A stretch of 64,000 bases of DNA from AWTP1-13 sp050248715 (GCA_050248715.1 JBFWRV010000002.1:124001-188000); one strand, 5' to 3'; shown: positions 52,920 to 62,575, counted from the stretch's first letter. Program-made: numbers and translations. Notes: a model not told the origin generated them from the sequence alone.

Positions 52920-53411
52920 CTAGTTCGGGCGTGGCTGGCCCGGGCTCACCTCGAGGTTCAGGCTCAGTTCGTTCGCATCGGCCGGGCGGCGGCAGCGCCC
53001 GTCGAACTCCGCGCCCTGCTCGATGGCGAGGGACATGTGATGTATGTCGCCTTCCACGCGCGAAGAGGATTGGAGCGTCACGGAAACGCCACGGATGACG
53101 CCGGAAATCTGGCCGCGCACGATCACCCGCTCGGCCGCCACCGTGCCCGTCACCTTGCCCTTCTCGCCGATGATGACTTCGCTGCCGCCGACGTCACCCT
53201 CGATCTCGCCGTCGACCTGGAGAGTCCCCTGGCTGATGATCTTGAGGCCCTGGCCGATGATCTTGAGGTCGTTGCCGATCACCGACTTGGCACCGGGCTC
53301 CCCGGGAGCCGCCCGTCGCTGCGGTGCGGGGGCATTGCTGGATGTTGAATTGGCGTTGGTCTTCATTGGCTCGAGCTTCCTCGGCTCGCTGGTTGAGTTA
53401 CGCGTGAACAT
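52920..53411 (-). CDS. Bactofilin family protein
   Basis: A 163-aa cytoskeletal protein. The bactofilin (DUF583) beta-helix core is about residues 40-140 with regularly spaced Gly turns (VIGNDLKIIGQGLKIISQGT, VDGEIEGDVGGSEVIIGEKG); disordered N- and C-termini flank it, Ser/Pro-rich at the front and ending GQPRPN. Bactofilins polymerise and place cell-wall enzymes. It starts at ATG 53411 (GGGGGA upstream; MKTNAN 15 codons later is an alternative) and is divergent from a polysaccharide deacetylase, a pairing that suits local envelope remodelling. Confidence 0.9.
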   Translation of the reverse strand: MFTRNSTSEPRKLEPMKTNANSTSSNAPAPQRRAAPGEPGAKSVIGNDLKIIGQGLKIISQGTLQVDGEIEGDVGGSEVIIGEKGKVTGTVAAERVIVRGQISGVIRGVSVTLQSSSRVEGDIHHMSLAIEQGAEFDGRCRRPADANELSLNLEVSPGQPRPN

Positions 53412-53670
53412 GAATCCCCCAGTTATGGCGTGACTGATCCGAAGGCCATGATGGCAACACTGCGACGTGGTCGAATTGTGTCAGTCGGGCAGGAAATGGG
53501 CCTGTTCTGGTCGGCGCGAGGCGGATCAAAGGGGGTGTCGGAGGATGCGCCTGCAACGCCACAGACAACACAAAATCGTGGACAGTATGTGCAGCGAGGC
53601 TTGCGCTGGCCGGCTCCGGCGCCGCACGGTCTCGGGAAACAGATTCATCTCGATTTGTCAGGGGGTAGCC

Positions 53671-54621
53671 ATGCGCTTGGGTCAGGCAATCGCGCTGTCG
53701 TGCATCGGGTTGGCCGTCTCCGCGGCGCCCGCCTTTGCGCAAGCGAAGAGCACATGCGCCAACCCGAATGCGCTGGGCATCGCGCGTACGGTCGAGGTCG
53801 ACACCACCGGGGCTCCGGGCTTCGGCTTCGAGCAATACAAGGCGCATGACTTCCTGCTGCTGAAGGAAGTCGTCCTCACCTTTGACGACGGCCCATGGCC
53901 CACCAACACGCGCGCCGTGCTGGATGCGCTGGCGCAGCACTGCACCAAGGCAATCTTCTTCCCGATCGGCAAGCACGCGCTGTGGCATCCCGAGATACTG
54001 AAGGAGGTCGCCGCCGCAGGCCACACGGTAGGTGGCCACACCTGGTCGCACGCCAATCTCAACAGCAACAAGTCCTGGCCGAAGAAGGCCGCCGCCAAGG
54101 GTCAGCCCGAGCCGACCAAGGACGCGCGGACCATAGAGGAGATCGAGAAGGGCTTCAGCGCTATCAAGCTCGCCCTCGGCGGCCAGCCGGCTCCGTTCTT
54201 CCGCTTCCCCTACCTGCAGGCTCCCCAGGAGGCGATGGACTACCTGGCGTCACGCAACGTCGCCGTCTTCTCCCATGACCTCGACAGCTTCGACTTCAAG
54301 AAGCGCAAGCCGGAGGACATCGTCAAATCCGTGATGGGCAAGCTGGAGAAGAAGGGCAAGGGCATCATCCTGATGCACGACTTCCAGCAGCACACCGCGA
54401 AGGCAATGCCGCAGCTGCTCGGCGAGCTGAAGACGCAGGGATTCAAGGTGGTGCACATGCGCGCCAAGGCACCGCTGCAGACGATCGCGCAATGGGACGA
54501 GGCAGCCAAGGCCGAGGTCAAGGGCGGCGGCGGTGGCGGCGGCCGCCCGACATCGAGCGTGATACGCACGATCGAAGAAGGGCCCGCGGTGACGGCCGGC
54601 ACTCCCGCACCGACCAAATAG
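53671..54621 (+). CDS. Secreted polysaccharide deacetylase (CE4, NodB-like)
   Basis: A 316-aa exported enzyme. Signal peptide 1-24 (cleavage APAFA-QA) from ATG 53671, with GGGGG upstream. NodB motif 1 is TFDDGP at 70-75 (D72, D73), the metal-binding motif is GGHTWSHANL (H123, H127), then RFPYL and the later IILMHDF. All catalytic elements of the CE4 family are present. It removes acetyl groups from a glycan such as peptidoglycan or an exopolysaccharide. A Gly-rich linker and Thr/Pro tail end the protein. Divergent from the bactofilin gene. Confidence 0.9.
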   Translation: MRLGQAIALSCIGLAVSAAPAFAQAKSTCANPNALGIARTVEVDTTGAPGFGFEQYKAHDFLLLKEVVLTFDDGPWPTNTRAVLDALAQHCTKAIFFPIGKHALWHPEILKEVAAAGHTVGGHTWSHANLNSNKSWPKKAAAKGQPEPTKDARTIEEIEKGFSAIKLALGGQPAPFFRFPYLQAPQEAMDYLASRNVAVFSHDLDSFDFKKRKPEDIVKSVMGKLEKKGKGIILMHDFQQHTAKAMPQLLGELKTQGFKVVHMRAKAPLQTIAQWDEAAKAEVKGGGGGGGRPTSSVIRTIEEGPAVTAGTPAPTK

Positions 54622-54629
54622 CGGCGCTG

Positions 54630-55376
54630 CTAGCTGCGCACCCAGCCGTTGCCGGTGAGCTGCTCCTGCGGCTGGAACCGCTTCTTGTAGCTCATCTTCG
54701 GCGAGCCCTTGATCCAATAGCCGAGATACACGTAGGGCACGCCCAGGCGCCGCGCGTAGGCGATGTGCTCGAGGATCATGTAGGTGCCCAGCCCGCGCCT
54801 GGCCGCCTCCGGATCGTAGAAGCTGTAGACCATGGAGATGCCGTCGGAGAGGCGGTCGCAAAGCGCCACCGCTAGCAGCGGCTGCTTCTCCGCGCGGACG
54901 GGCGCACCGAGCGGCTGCGGCTTCAGCCGGTACTCGGTCACGAAGGTGTCGATGATGCTGTCTTCCACCATCATGGCGTAGTCGAGCACGCTCATGTCGG
55001 CCATGCCGCCGTCGGCATGGCGCGCGTCGATGTAGTCGCGAAACAGCGAGTACTGCTCCGAGGTGGGCGTCGCTTGCAGGCGGCGTGTGACGAGATCCTG
55101 ATTGGCCGAGACTACGCGACGCAGCGACCGGCCGGGCTCGAATTCATTCACCAGGACGCGCACCGATACACAGGCCTGGCAGCCCTCGCAGTAGGGCATG
55201 TAGGCGATGTTCTGGCTGCGGCGGAACCCGCCCTTGAGCAGGTTGTCGACGAGGGCCGGCGACTTGTCGTGCGTGAGATGCGTGAAGAGCTTTCGCTCGA
55301 GGCGGCCCGCCAGATAGGGGCAGGCCTGCGGGGCGGTGACGTAGAACTCGGGGAAATGCTTCTGCTGCTCGGTCAT
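54630..55376 (-). CDS. bpt: Aspartate/glutamate leucyltransferase (N-end rule)
   Basis: A 248-aa aminoacyl-tRNA-protein transferase that adds Leu to N-terminal Asp or Glu, marking the protein for ClpS/ClpAP. Conserved features are QACPYLAGR, the Cys cluster YMPYCEGCQACVSVRV, SDGISMVYSFYDPEAARRGLGTYMILEHI and YVYLGYWIKGSPKMSYKKRF. Length matches Bpt (about 250 aa). ATG 55376 starts MTEQQKHFPEFY as in homologues; a frame upstream to 55406 is out of pattern. Confidence 0.93.
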   Translation of the reverse strand: MTEQQKHFPEFYVTAPQACPYLAGRLERKLFTHLTHDKSPALVDNLLKGGFRRSQNIAYMPYCEGCQACVSVRVLVNEFEPGRSLRRVVSANQDLVTRRLQATPTSEQYSLFRDYIDARHADGGMADMSVLDYAMMVEDSIIDTFVTEYRLKPQPLGAPVRAEKQPLLAVALCDRLSDGISMVYSFYDPEAARRGLGTYMILEHIAYARRLGVPYVYLGYWIKGSPKMSYKKRFQPQEQLTGNGWVRS

Positions 55377-55526
55377 GCGACTACACGCGCCCTTACTCTG
55401 GGGCAATGATAGGTGAGGTGCGAGTGCCCGATCAAGTGCGTCGCGTCACGAGCCCTGCAAGGCTATGCAACTGGGCGTAGTGCGGATAGGCCGTCGGCCG
55501 CAATTCCGCTCATCCCGGCTCGCATC

Positions 55527-55553
55527 GGCGCATTGCGCTTCGCTGAATGCGCC
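55527..55553. repeat. Hairpin repeat abutting the hemB stop
   Basis: GGCGCATT (55527-55534), loop GCGCTTCGCTG, AATGCGCC (55546-55553), directly adjoining the hemB stop at 55554. This GGCGCATT..TTCGCT..ATGCGCC element is a common dispersed intergenic palindrome in Bradyrhizobium-like genomes, different from the GAGCCTGTCGA family. It probably terminates or stabilises the hemB message. Confidence 0.65.
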
Positions 55554-56633
55554 CTACGCCTGATGCGCAGCGCGCAGCAGCTTTGCCGCCATCGGCGCGA
55601 AGTAGGTGAGGATGCCGTCGGCGCCGGCGCGTTTGAACGACATCAGGCTTTCCATCATCACCTTGTCGCCGTCGAGCCAACCGTTGCGGGCAGCCGCCAT
55701 CAGCATCGCGTACTCGCCGGATACCTGATAGGCGAAGGTCGGCAGGCCGAAGCGGTCCTTCACGCGGGTGACGATGTCGAGGTAGGGCATGCCGGGCTTC
55801 ACCATCACCATGTCGGCGCCCTCGGCGATGTCGAGCTCGACCTCGCGCAGCGCCTCGTCCGAGTTGGCGGGGTCCATCTGATAGGTGCGCTTGTCGCCCG
55901 AGAGCACGGCCGAGGAGCCGACGGCATCGCGGAAGGGTCCGTAGAACGCCGAGGCATACTTGGCCGCGTAGGCCATGATCTGCACGTTGCGGTGGTCGGC
56001 ATCCTCGAGCGCCCGGCGGATCGCACCGACGCGCCCATCCATCATGTCGGAGGGCGCGATGATGTCGCATCCCGCCTCCGCCTGCACCAGGGTCTGCCGC
56101 ACGAGGGCGCCCAGCGTCTCGTCGTTGAGAATCTCGCCGTCACGCATCAGTCCGTCGTGTCCGTGGCTGGTGTAGGGATCGAGCGCCACGTCGAGCAGCA
56201 CGCCGATGTCGAGGCCGGCCTTACGCACGGCCCGCGTGGCGCGACACACGAGGTTGTCGGGGTTGAAGGCCTCGGTCCCGTCCTCGGAGCGCAGGGTAGA
56301 ATCCGTAAAGGGAAAGAGGGCGATTGCAGGAATGCCGAGGGCCAGCGCCTCCTCCGCCGCCTTGACGACGAGATCGACGCTGATGCGGTCGACGCCCGGC
56401 ATGGAGTCGACGGCCACGCGCTTGCCGCGACCCTCCGCGACGAAGATGGGCCAGATCAGGTCGGCGGAGGTCAGCACGTTCTCCGCCACCAGCCGTCGCG
56501 ACCATGCGGCCTTGCGGTTGCGGCGCATGCGTACAGCGGGGAAGCCATGGGCTTCGGGCTGCTCGGGCATGGGATCGGAGCTGCGCGCTTCGGGCGCAGC
56601 GGGACGGGCCAAGGGCCTGGCGAGAGGTTTCAT
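55554..56633 (-). CDS. hemB: Delta-aminolevulinic acid dehydratase (porphobilinogen synthase), Mg type
   Basis: A 359-aa enzyme joining two 5-aminolevulinates to porphobilinogen in heme synthesis. Schiff-base lysines are K225 (YAAKYASAFYGPF) and K279 (MVKPGMPYLD). The metal loop reads LLDVALDPYTSHGHDGL; Asp replaces the three zinc-binding Cys of the animal enzyme, so this is the Mg/K-dependent form known from Bradyrhizobium and Pseudomonas. Start ATG 56633 gives an N-terminus with Pro/Ala-rich leader, somewhat long. Monocistronic; a repeat hairpin abuts its stop. Confidence 0.93.
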   Translation of the reverse strand: MKPLARPLARPAAPEARSSDPMPEQPEAHGFPAVRMRRNRKAAWSRRLVAENVLTSADLIWPIFVAEGRGKRVAVDSMPGVDRISVDLVVKAAEEALALGIPAIALFPFTDSTLRSEDGTEAFNPDNLVCRATRAVRKAGLDIGVLLDVALDPYTSHGHDGLMRDGEILNDETLGALVRQTLVQAEAGCDIIAPSDMMDGRVGAIRRALEDADHRNVQIMAYAAKYASAFYGPFRDAVGSSAVLSGDKRTYQMDPANSDEALREVELDIAEGADMVMVKPGMPYLDIVTRVKDRFGLPTFAYQVSGEYAMLMAAARNGWLDGDKVMMESLMSFKRAGADGILTYFAPMAAKLLRAAHQA

Positions 56634-56741
56634 TGGGACACCTGCCTTCCGGTCGGCTTGCGGCGTGCCGCTATTGTGGGCAAGTGCGCCGGCAAGGCAA
56701 GCGCTGGATCGCCCCATCGCGCCGGCAAGCCCGCCCCCGCG

Positions 56742-58454
56742 TCAATACGCTCGTCGGATGCGGTCGAGCGTGCCGGGCCCCACGGGGCTGTTGGCCTTGA
56801 AATAGGCTTCAAAGGCCAGGATTTCCGCGCCACCCTCGCGGACCTCGGTACCCTTCTTGAACTCCAGGAAGCCGTCGCCGCCTTCGGCGAGGAAGGCGTT
56901 CACCGTGAGCCGGTAGCGGGCGGAGGGATCGATTGCGCGCCCGTCGAGGGTCACGCTTTCGGGCAGCACGAAGTCGCCTGGCGGACGGCGGTCGTCCCAG
57001 GTATAGGCGAAACCCTTCGACACCTGCAGGATGCGTGGCTTCGGCTGGTCGAGCCATTGCTGCTCAAGGAGAGCCTTGATCTGCGCGCCCGTGAGCGTGA
57101 GCGTGACCAGGATGTTGCCGAAGGGCTGCGCGGCGAACAGGTCCGCAAAGGTCACGACACCGCTTTCGCTCTTGGCGATGCCTGTGCGGATGCCGCCGGG
57201 GTTGGTGAAGGCGATGACGGCACCGCCGTCCTGCTCCGACCGGGTCGCGGCCAGCTGCGCGTCGGCAATGACCTGGCCCAGAACGCTTTCCCCCGCGACA
57301 TCGAGATCGCGCGGCAGGGCCGCCGAGACAGAGCCGATGGGGCGGTCGGCGCTCGGCTTGATCAGTGAGTTGTAGGCGGTGATCAGCGCGGTCTGCTCGG
57401 GGTCCTTGGCGTAGGCATCGGTGCGCACGATCAGGTTGTCGGCCTTCGCGCTCGCCACGTCTTTCGTCGCGGGGTCGAGCTCGAGATCGATCTGCGTCAC
57501 GAGGGTGCCGAACTTGTCCGCGCTGGTGACGAGGCGTCCGTCGATCACGCACTTGTAGGCACGATGCGTATGCCCGCTGACGACGAGGTCCACGGCCTTG
57601 TCCAGCTTGCCGACGATGTCGACGATGCGGCCGGAGATGCCGGGGCATTCGTTGTACCCGCCGGTCGGGAAACCGCCCTCGTGAATGAGGACGACGATGG
57701 CTTCGACGCCCTGCCGCCTGAGCTCCGGCACCAGCGCGTTGATGGTTTCCGCCTCGTCGCGGAATTCCAACCCCGCCGCGCTCGATGGCGCGATGAGGTT
57801 GGGCGTACCCTTCAGCGTGAGGCCGACGAAGGCGACGGGGATGCCGTCGAACCGGCGGATCTCGAAGGGCGGAAACACGGCCTTGCCGGTCGCCGTGTCG
57901 ATCGTACTGGCGGCCAAGTAGCGGAATTTGGCTCCCGCGAATGGATGCCGACCCTTGCAGCCCTCGCGCGGGTGACAGCCGCCGTTCTGCATGCGCAGCA
58001 ACTCGGCCTTGCCCTCATCGAACTCGTGGTTGCCGACGGCCGTGATCTCCAGGCCCATCGCCGAGAGGGCCTCGATGGTGGGCTCGTCGTGGAACAGGGC
58101 GGACAGCAGGGGGCTGGCGCCGATCAGGTCACCCGCCGCCACGAACACGGAATGCTTCTTGTCCGCGCGGAGCTGCTTGACGAGCGTCGCCAGGTGCTCG
58201 GCGCCGCCCGCGGAGACGCTGACCTGCTTTCCCGCCTCGTTCGGATCGGGGATGGCGATACCGCCCAAGGGCGGCCGCAGATGGCCATGGAAGTCGTTGA
58301 TTGCCAGCACGGTGAGACCGACGCGAGCCGCCGGCGGCGGCACCTTCGCGGCGACCGGCGCCTCGACGGGCTCGCGTTTGTAGCTGGCCGCCGCGAATAC
58401 GGCGGCCAAAATCACCACCGCGCCCAGACCACCGACGAGCCTTTGCCACTGCAT
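56742..58454 (-). CDS. Periplasmic 5'-nucleotidase / bifunctional metallophosphatase (UshA family)
   Basis: A 570-aa two-metal phosphatase. N-terminal membrane anchor or signal at about 8-25 (GGLGAVVILAAVFAAAS). The metallophosphatase domain (about 45-330) has AINDFHGH, AGDLIGASP, AVGNHEFDEG and SGHTHRAY, all expected metal ligands. The C-terminal nucleotidase domain (about 375-560) has FTNPGGIRTGI and ends in YRLTVNAFLAEGGDGF. A Cys-bearing insert GGCHPREGC lies after the GNHE motif. It would dephosphorylate nucleotides in the periplasm. ATG 58454 is preceded by AGGAGG at 12 nt; a GTG four codons earlier is too close to it. Confidence 0.88.
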   Translation of the reverse strand: MQWQRLVGGLGAVVILAAVFAAASYKREPVEAPVAAKVPPPAARVGLTVLAINDFHGHLRPPLGGIAIPDPNEAGKQVSVSAGGAEHLATLVKQLRADKKHSVFVAAGDLIGASPLLSALFHDEPTIEALSAMGLEITAVGNHEFDEGKAELLRMQNGGCHPREGCKGRHPFAGAKFRYLAASTIDTATGKAVFPPFEIRRFDGIPVAFVGLTLKGTPNLIAPSSAAGLEFRDEAETINALVPELRRQGVEAIVVLIHEGGFPTGGYNECPGISGRIVDIVGKLDKAVDLVVSGHTHRAYKCVIDGRLVTSADKFGTLVTQIDLELDPATKDVASAKADNLIVRTDAYAKDPEQTALITAYNSLIKPSADRPIGSVSAALPRDLDVAGESVLGQVIADAQLAATRSEQDGGAVIAFTNPGGIRTGIAKSESGVVTFADLFAAQPFGNILVTLTLTGAQIKALLEQQWLDQPKPRILQVSKGFAYTWDDRRPPGDFVLPESVTLDGRAIDPSARYRLTVNAFLAEGGDGFLEFKKGTEVREGGAEILAFEAYFKANSPVGPGTLDRIRRAY

Positions 58455-58684
58455 GAGCTTGGCCACCCTCCTACGCCCCTGCTTATCCGCACCCGACGTG
58501 TCTGCTCGACCGGCCGGGACGGCCAAGGGTGATACCGCATTTGCGGTGCAGCGGCTCGCGATTCTTGCCGTGACTGCAGCCTTTCGACCCAAGCGCGGAG
58601 CAGCACTTGCCGAAGTGGGCAGCTGTGGGCGAACCTGCCGAACCGCGTCATCTGCCGCGTTGCAGAAAAAGGGGGCCTCGCATC

Positions 58685-60160
58685 ATGACCGCATCCGGGG
58701 AGCTGAACTACCTCACGGCCACCGAGCTGGTCGGCCTCCTGGCCGCTCGCAAAGTCTCCTCGGTCGAATTGCTCGAGAGCGCCATCGCCCGGATCGAGGC
58801 CACGGACAGGCACATCAACGCGGTGGTCGTGCGCGACTTCGAGCGCGCGCGCACCGCCGCCAAGGCAGCGGATGCGGCGCTGGCGCGCGGGGAGCGCGCC
58901 CCGCTCCTCGGCCTGCCGATGACCGTCAAGGAGTCCTACAACGTCGCGGGCCTGCCGACCACGTGGGGCTTCCCGGCAGCCAGGGACTTCCGCGCGGCGG
59001 AGGATGCCCTCGCCGTCGCGCGCGTGAAGGCGGCCGGCGCCGTCGTCCTCGGCAAGACCAACGTGCCGCTCTCGCTTGCCGACTGGCAGAGCTACAACGA
59101 CATCTACGGCACCACCAACAACCCCTGGGACCGCGGGCGCACGCCGGGCGGCTCTTCCGGCGGATCGGCGGCGGCGCTGGCTGCAGGCTACGTTGCCCTC
59201 GAGCTGGGCTCCGATATCGGCGGCTCGCTGCGCGTGCCGGCACACTATTGCGGCGTGTTCGCGCACAAGCCGACCCTCAACCTGGTACCCTCGCGCGGCC
59301 AGGTGCCGCCGGGCGTGCCGGCCTTGCCGCACGAGGGCGACCTTGCCGTCATCGGTCCGATGGCCCGCAGCGCGGCCGACCTCGCCATGGCTCTCGACAT
59401 CGTGGCCGGGCCCGACGAGGCATCCACGGGCATCGCCTACAGGCTCGCCCTGCCCGCCCCGCGCCATGACGCGCTGAAGGACTTCCGCGTCCTCGTCCTA
59501 GACACGCATCCGCTGGTGCCGACGGCGAGGTCGGTTCGCGCGGCCCTTGACCAACTGGCGGACCGCTTGGGCAAGGCCGGTGCCAAGGTTGCGCGGGCGA
59601 GCCCGCTGCTGCCGGATCTTGCTGCGGCCGGGCGCCTCTACACGCGGCTCCTGTGGTCGTTCCTGGCGGCTTTCTGGCCGATCGATCTCTATCGCAGCAT
59701 CGAGGCGGGGGCGAAGGCTCTGCCGGAGAACGACAACAGCCTCGCGGCCTGGCAGGCGCGCGGCATCGTGCTCAGCCATCGCGACTGGGTCGCCAGCGAT
59801 CGCGAGCGCGCCGTACTGCGCAAGCGCTGGCAGGACCTGTTTGGGGAATGTGACGTCGTGCTCTGCCCGCCGATGCCCACACCGGCCTTCCCGCACGATC
59901 ACACCTCCGACCAGAGGGCGCGCCGCATCGATATCGACGGCACGCCACATCCCTACCTCGACCAGATCATGTGGCCCAGCATCGCCACCCTCGCGGGCCT
60001 TCCCGCCACCGCGATGCCGATCGGGATCTCCGACACCGGGCTGCCGATCGGCGTGCAGATCATCGGGCCTTTCCTCGAGGACCGCACGCCGCTGCGCCTT
60101 GCCCAGCTGATCGAGCGCGAGTTCGGGGGATTCGTCGCGCCGCCCGAGATCAAGGGGTGA
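58685..60160 (+). CDS. Amidase signature enzyme
   Basis: A 491-aa hydrolase, second amidase of the window and not a close copy of the one at 30 kb. Ser-Ser-Lys triad: K82 (TVKESYN), S157 or S158 (GGSSGGSAAAL) and S181 (SDIGGSLRVPAHY). Context gives no substrate: divergent from the nucleotidase gene, 259 bp before the CmcJ-like gene. Start ATG 58685. Confidence 0.87.
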   Translation: MTASGELNYLTATELVGLLAARKVSSVELLESAIARIEATDRHINAVVVRDFERARTAAKAADAALARGERAPLLGLPMTVKESYNVAGLPTTWGFPAARDFRAAEDALAVARVKAAGAVVLGKTNVPLSLADWQSYNDIYGTTNNPWDRGRTPGGSSGGSAAALAAGYVALELGSDIGGSLRVPAHYCGVFAHKPTLNLVPSRGQVPPGVPALPHEGDLAVIGPMARSAADLAMALDIVAGPDEASTGIAYRLALPAPRHDALKDFRVLVLDTHPLVPTARSVRAALDQLADRLGKAGAKVARASPLLPDLAAAGRLYTRLLWSFLAAFWPIDLYRSIEAGAKALPENDNSLAAWQARGIVLSHRDWVASDRERAVLRKRWQDLFGECDVVLCPPMPTPAFPHDHTSDQRARRIDIDGTPHPYLDQIMWPSIATLAGLPATAMPIGISDTGLPIGVQIIGPFLEDRTPLRLAQLIEREFGGFVAPPEIKG

Positions 60161-60419
60161 CGGGGCAGCGAGCGTGCGTGCCGCCGTCTCAAGCCGGCAG
60201 ACATCCGCATGACGGCGCCGGACGCGCACCGGGAGGCCGACGGCGCGTCGGCCGTTGCGTGAGACCCGTCGTCGCGACACCTACGCAGGGACGACGTCGG
60301 CGGCCTGAGATTTCCTTGCTGTGCTTATGAAAACATCTTGTTTGTACCCTCAGCTTCGCTTCCCCACGTTCACAGCACGCTCGACAACGCCGTCGAGGCT
60401 GGCCTGGAGGATGCGAAAC

Positions 60420-61265
60420 ATGAGCTTGCGGAGCGCCACGATCGAAACGCTGCCTTGGGTGGCGGCGGACCTGAACTACCTGGCTCCCCCGCGCGAGAAG
60501 CCGCGCACCTACACCTACGATCCGCCCTCCGGACAGCCGCGGACTACCGCAGTCAACGAGCCGCATCGCGTGCAGATCAGCAATGCCCGTCCGATCCTGC
60601 GCGAGGTGTCGCTGGACGAAGAGGGGTTCGGCCTGCTGCAGCACAAGAGCCGCGTGCGCGATTTCCACGACGACGACGAGGTGAGGCGGGTCTGCTACAA
60701 GGAGGCCGAGCAGCTCCTGAAGGAGGTGACCGGCGCCGACCGCGTCCACATCTTCGACCACACGGTGAGGCGCCGCATTCCCGGTGCGGAGGACCGCCAG
60801 GTCGCCGGCATCCGGCAGCCCGTACCGCGCGTGCACGTCGATCACACCGAGACGTCGGGGCCCCAGCGCGTGCGCGACCTGCTTCCCGAGGAGGCGGAGC
60901 ACCTGCTGCGCGGACGTGTGCAGATCATCAATCTGTGGCGGCCGATCCGAGGTCCGCTGCGCGACTCGCCGCTCGCCGTCTGCGACGCCTCGACCGTGGC
61001 GGCGAGTCAGCTCGTGCCCTCCGACCTCGTCTATCCGAACCGGGTCGGCGAGACCTACTCTGTTACTTTTGATCCCGAGCACCGCTGGTACTACGTGCCC
61101 GACATGAAGGTGGACGAGGTGCTGCTGCTGAAGTGCTACGATTCCAAAACCGACGGGCGCTCGCGCTTTGCCCCGCACACCGCCTTCACCGATCCGACCA
61201 CGCCCCCCGATGCGCCGCCACGCGAGAGCATCGAGCTCAGGGCGCTCGTGTTTCATGCGGATTGA
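60420..61265 (+). CDS. CmcJ/AsaB-like oxygenase family protein
   Basis: A 281-aa protein resembling the CmcJ/NvfI/AsaB family, best known from fungal secondary metabolism and the CmcJ component of cephamycin methoxylation; many are annotated as putative 2-oxoglutarate-type Fe oxygenases. Diagnostic parts are VHVDHTETSGPQRVRD (about 136-151; the H-x-D iron pair), LWRPIRGPLRDSPLAVCDAS and a C-terminal RWYYVPDMKVDEVLLLKCYDS. ATG 60420 (MSLRSATIETL) is chosen with GGAGG 9 bp upstream. Alone in its locus; no biosynthetic genes around it, so substrate is open. Confidence 0.78.
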   Translation: MSLRSATIETLPWVAADLNYLAPPREKPRTYTYDPPSGQPRTTAVNEPHRVQISNARPILREVSLDEEGFGLLQHKSRVRDFHDDDEVRRVCYKEAEQLLKEVTGADRVHIFDHTVRRRIPGAEDRQVAGIRQPVPRVHVDHTETSGPQRVRDLLPEEAEHLLRGRVQIINLWRPIRGPLRDSPLAVCDASTVAASQLVPSDLVYPNRVGETYSVTFDPEHRWYYVPDMKVDEVLLLKCYDSKTDGRSRFAPHTAFTDPTTPPDAPPRESIELRALVFHAD

Positions 61266-61306
61266 GGTGGGCAGCCGCGCAATGCACTCCGGTCTGCCCG
61301 GGGCCG

Positions 61307-62410
61307 TCAGTCGCAAACCTTCGTGTTCTTGATGCGCACGGCCATGTCGACGTGGAAGTGGTTCAGGTGCGTCTTGTTGGCTTCGGGGCCCAGCGCCGTG
61401 TTGAACCGCTTGCACGCGGCCTGATGGATTGCGCGTAAGAAATCCGTCTTGCCGTCGGGATTGACGGCCGGGGGATTGTGGGCCGCGGCGCTTGCACTCG
61501 CGGTCGGCTTGGGACCGCCCAAGCGGCTCGGCGCCCCCAGGCCGAAGGCGGCGGGCTGGTTCTGCTGAGCGCCCGGCACGTGAAGCGTGATGCCGGGAAT
61601 GCCGATAACCAGGCCGGCGCGCAAGTCGAGGGGGACCATCGCGCCAGCGGCGACGGGTTGCTTCTCGGCCGGCTGCACCCTTCGTGGACCACCACGCTCG
61701 GTCGAGCCGGGCGCCGCTGCGGCCTGCTGCGGCGCCTTGGCCTCTGCCTGGTGCTTTGCAGCCGCGTCCGCGGCCGCCTGGGCCGCGATCTGGCGGGCTG
61801 TCGGCCCCCAATCCGCGATCACCGCCGCGGCCTGGCCGCGCGCCGTGACAAAGGAGGCGATATCAAGAGCGTTTGCCCGGCCATGCTCGCTGATGCGCCC
61901 GCGGGCACGCCCATAGGCGTTGCGGCAGGAATATGAGCTCATGGTCTGGATGCGCGCGACCGGCGCGCCGAGGTGCTTGCGCGCCGCAGGCTGCACATCC
62001 CGCTCCAGCCATTCGGCAAGAACCGCAATCAGCTCGCAGGTAACGACGGGCGGCGGAGAGAACGCCACCTGGCTCCTGCCGAGACTCTTCAGACGCATGG
62101 GTGCCGGCGTGCCGCATTCGCTCCCCTCGCGCAGCGGCGCCTCCGGCTCGGCGACGGCAGAGAGGTTCTTCAGCAGCACGGCACAGCGGGCCTGGGCAGC
62201 CTCCACCTCCTGCTGCGACCAGGTCGCAACCGGCGCGGCGTCCGCCGCTCCCTTGGCGTCGGATAGCTTAACGGGCCACTGCGCTGACCGGTTCGCGGCC
62301 GGCGTGACTTGAGTTGCAGCAGCCTTGGGCGGCGCAGGCGTCTGCGCCAATGCGTCTGCGGCGGCCAGCAGAAAGGTTGCTGCGGCCACCGCCCAACACT
62401 TACCCATCAT
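61307..62410 (-). CDS. Exported extensin-like protein
   Basis: A 367-aa secreted protein. Signal peptide 1-22 (ATG 62410 or adjacent ATG 62407; ends ADALA). After a Pro/Ala-rich linker the extensin_C domain follows: CGTPAPMRLKSL, CELIAVLAEWLERDV, SSYSCRNAYGRARGRISEHG and ANALDIASF, with a final HLNHFHVDMA and ending VCD. An Ala/Gln-rich insertion (about 230-320) splits the domain, as often seen in rhizobia. The His pattern (SEHGRANALDI, HFHVD) resembles D-Ala-D-Ala peptidase metal sites, so a cell-wall hydrolase role is possible but unproven. Confidence 0.85.
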   Translation of the reverse strand: MMGKCWAVAAATFLLAAADALAQTPAPPKAAATQVTPAANRSAQWPVKLSDAKGAADAAPVATWSQQEVEAAQARCAVLLKNLSAVAEPEAPLREGSECGTPAPMRLKSLGRSQVAFSPPPVVTCELIAVLAEWLERDVQPAARKHLGAPVARIQTMSSYSCRNAYGRARGRISEHGRANALDIASFVTARGQAAAVIADWGPTARQIAAQAAADAAAKHQAEAKAPQQAAAAPGSTERGGPRRVQPAEKQPVAAGAMVPLDLRAGLVIGIPGITLHVPGAQQNQPAAFGLGAPSRLGGPKPTASASAAAHNPPAVNPDGKTDFLRAIHQAACKRFNTALGPEANKTHLNHFHVDMAVRIKNTKVCD

Positions 62411-62575
62411 CAGGTCTTGGCCCCCGATACCCCCGCGGGTCCCGCCTGACGCCCTACGAATCAGGACCCGGGATTTCCATCCAGCTTCAAAAATATGTAT
62501 TGAGCGTTTGTATAGCGCGAAACCAAGTCCGATGCCAGTGTTCGCGCAGTGCGGACACAATATTGAGAGCGACCT

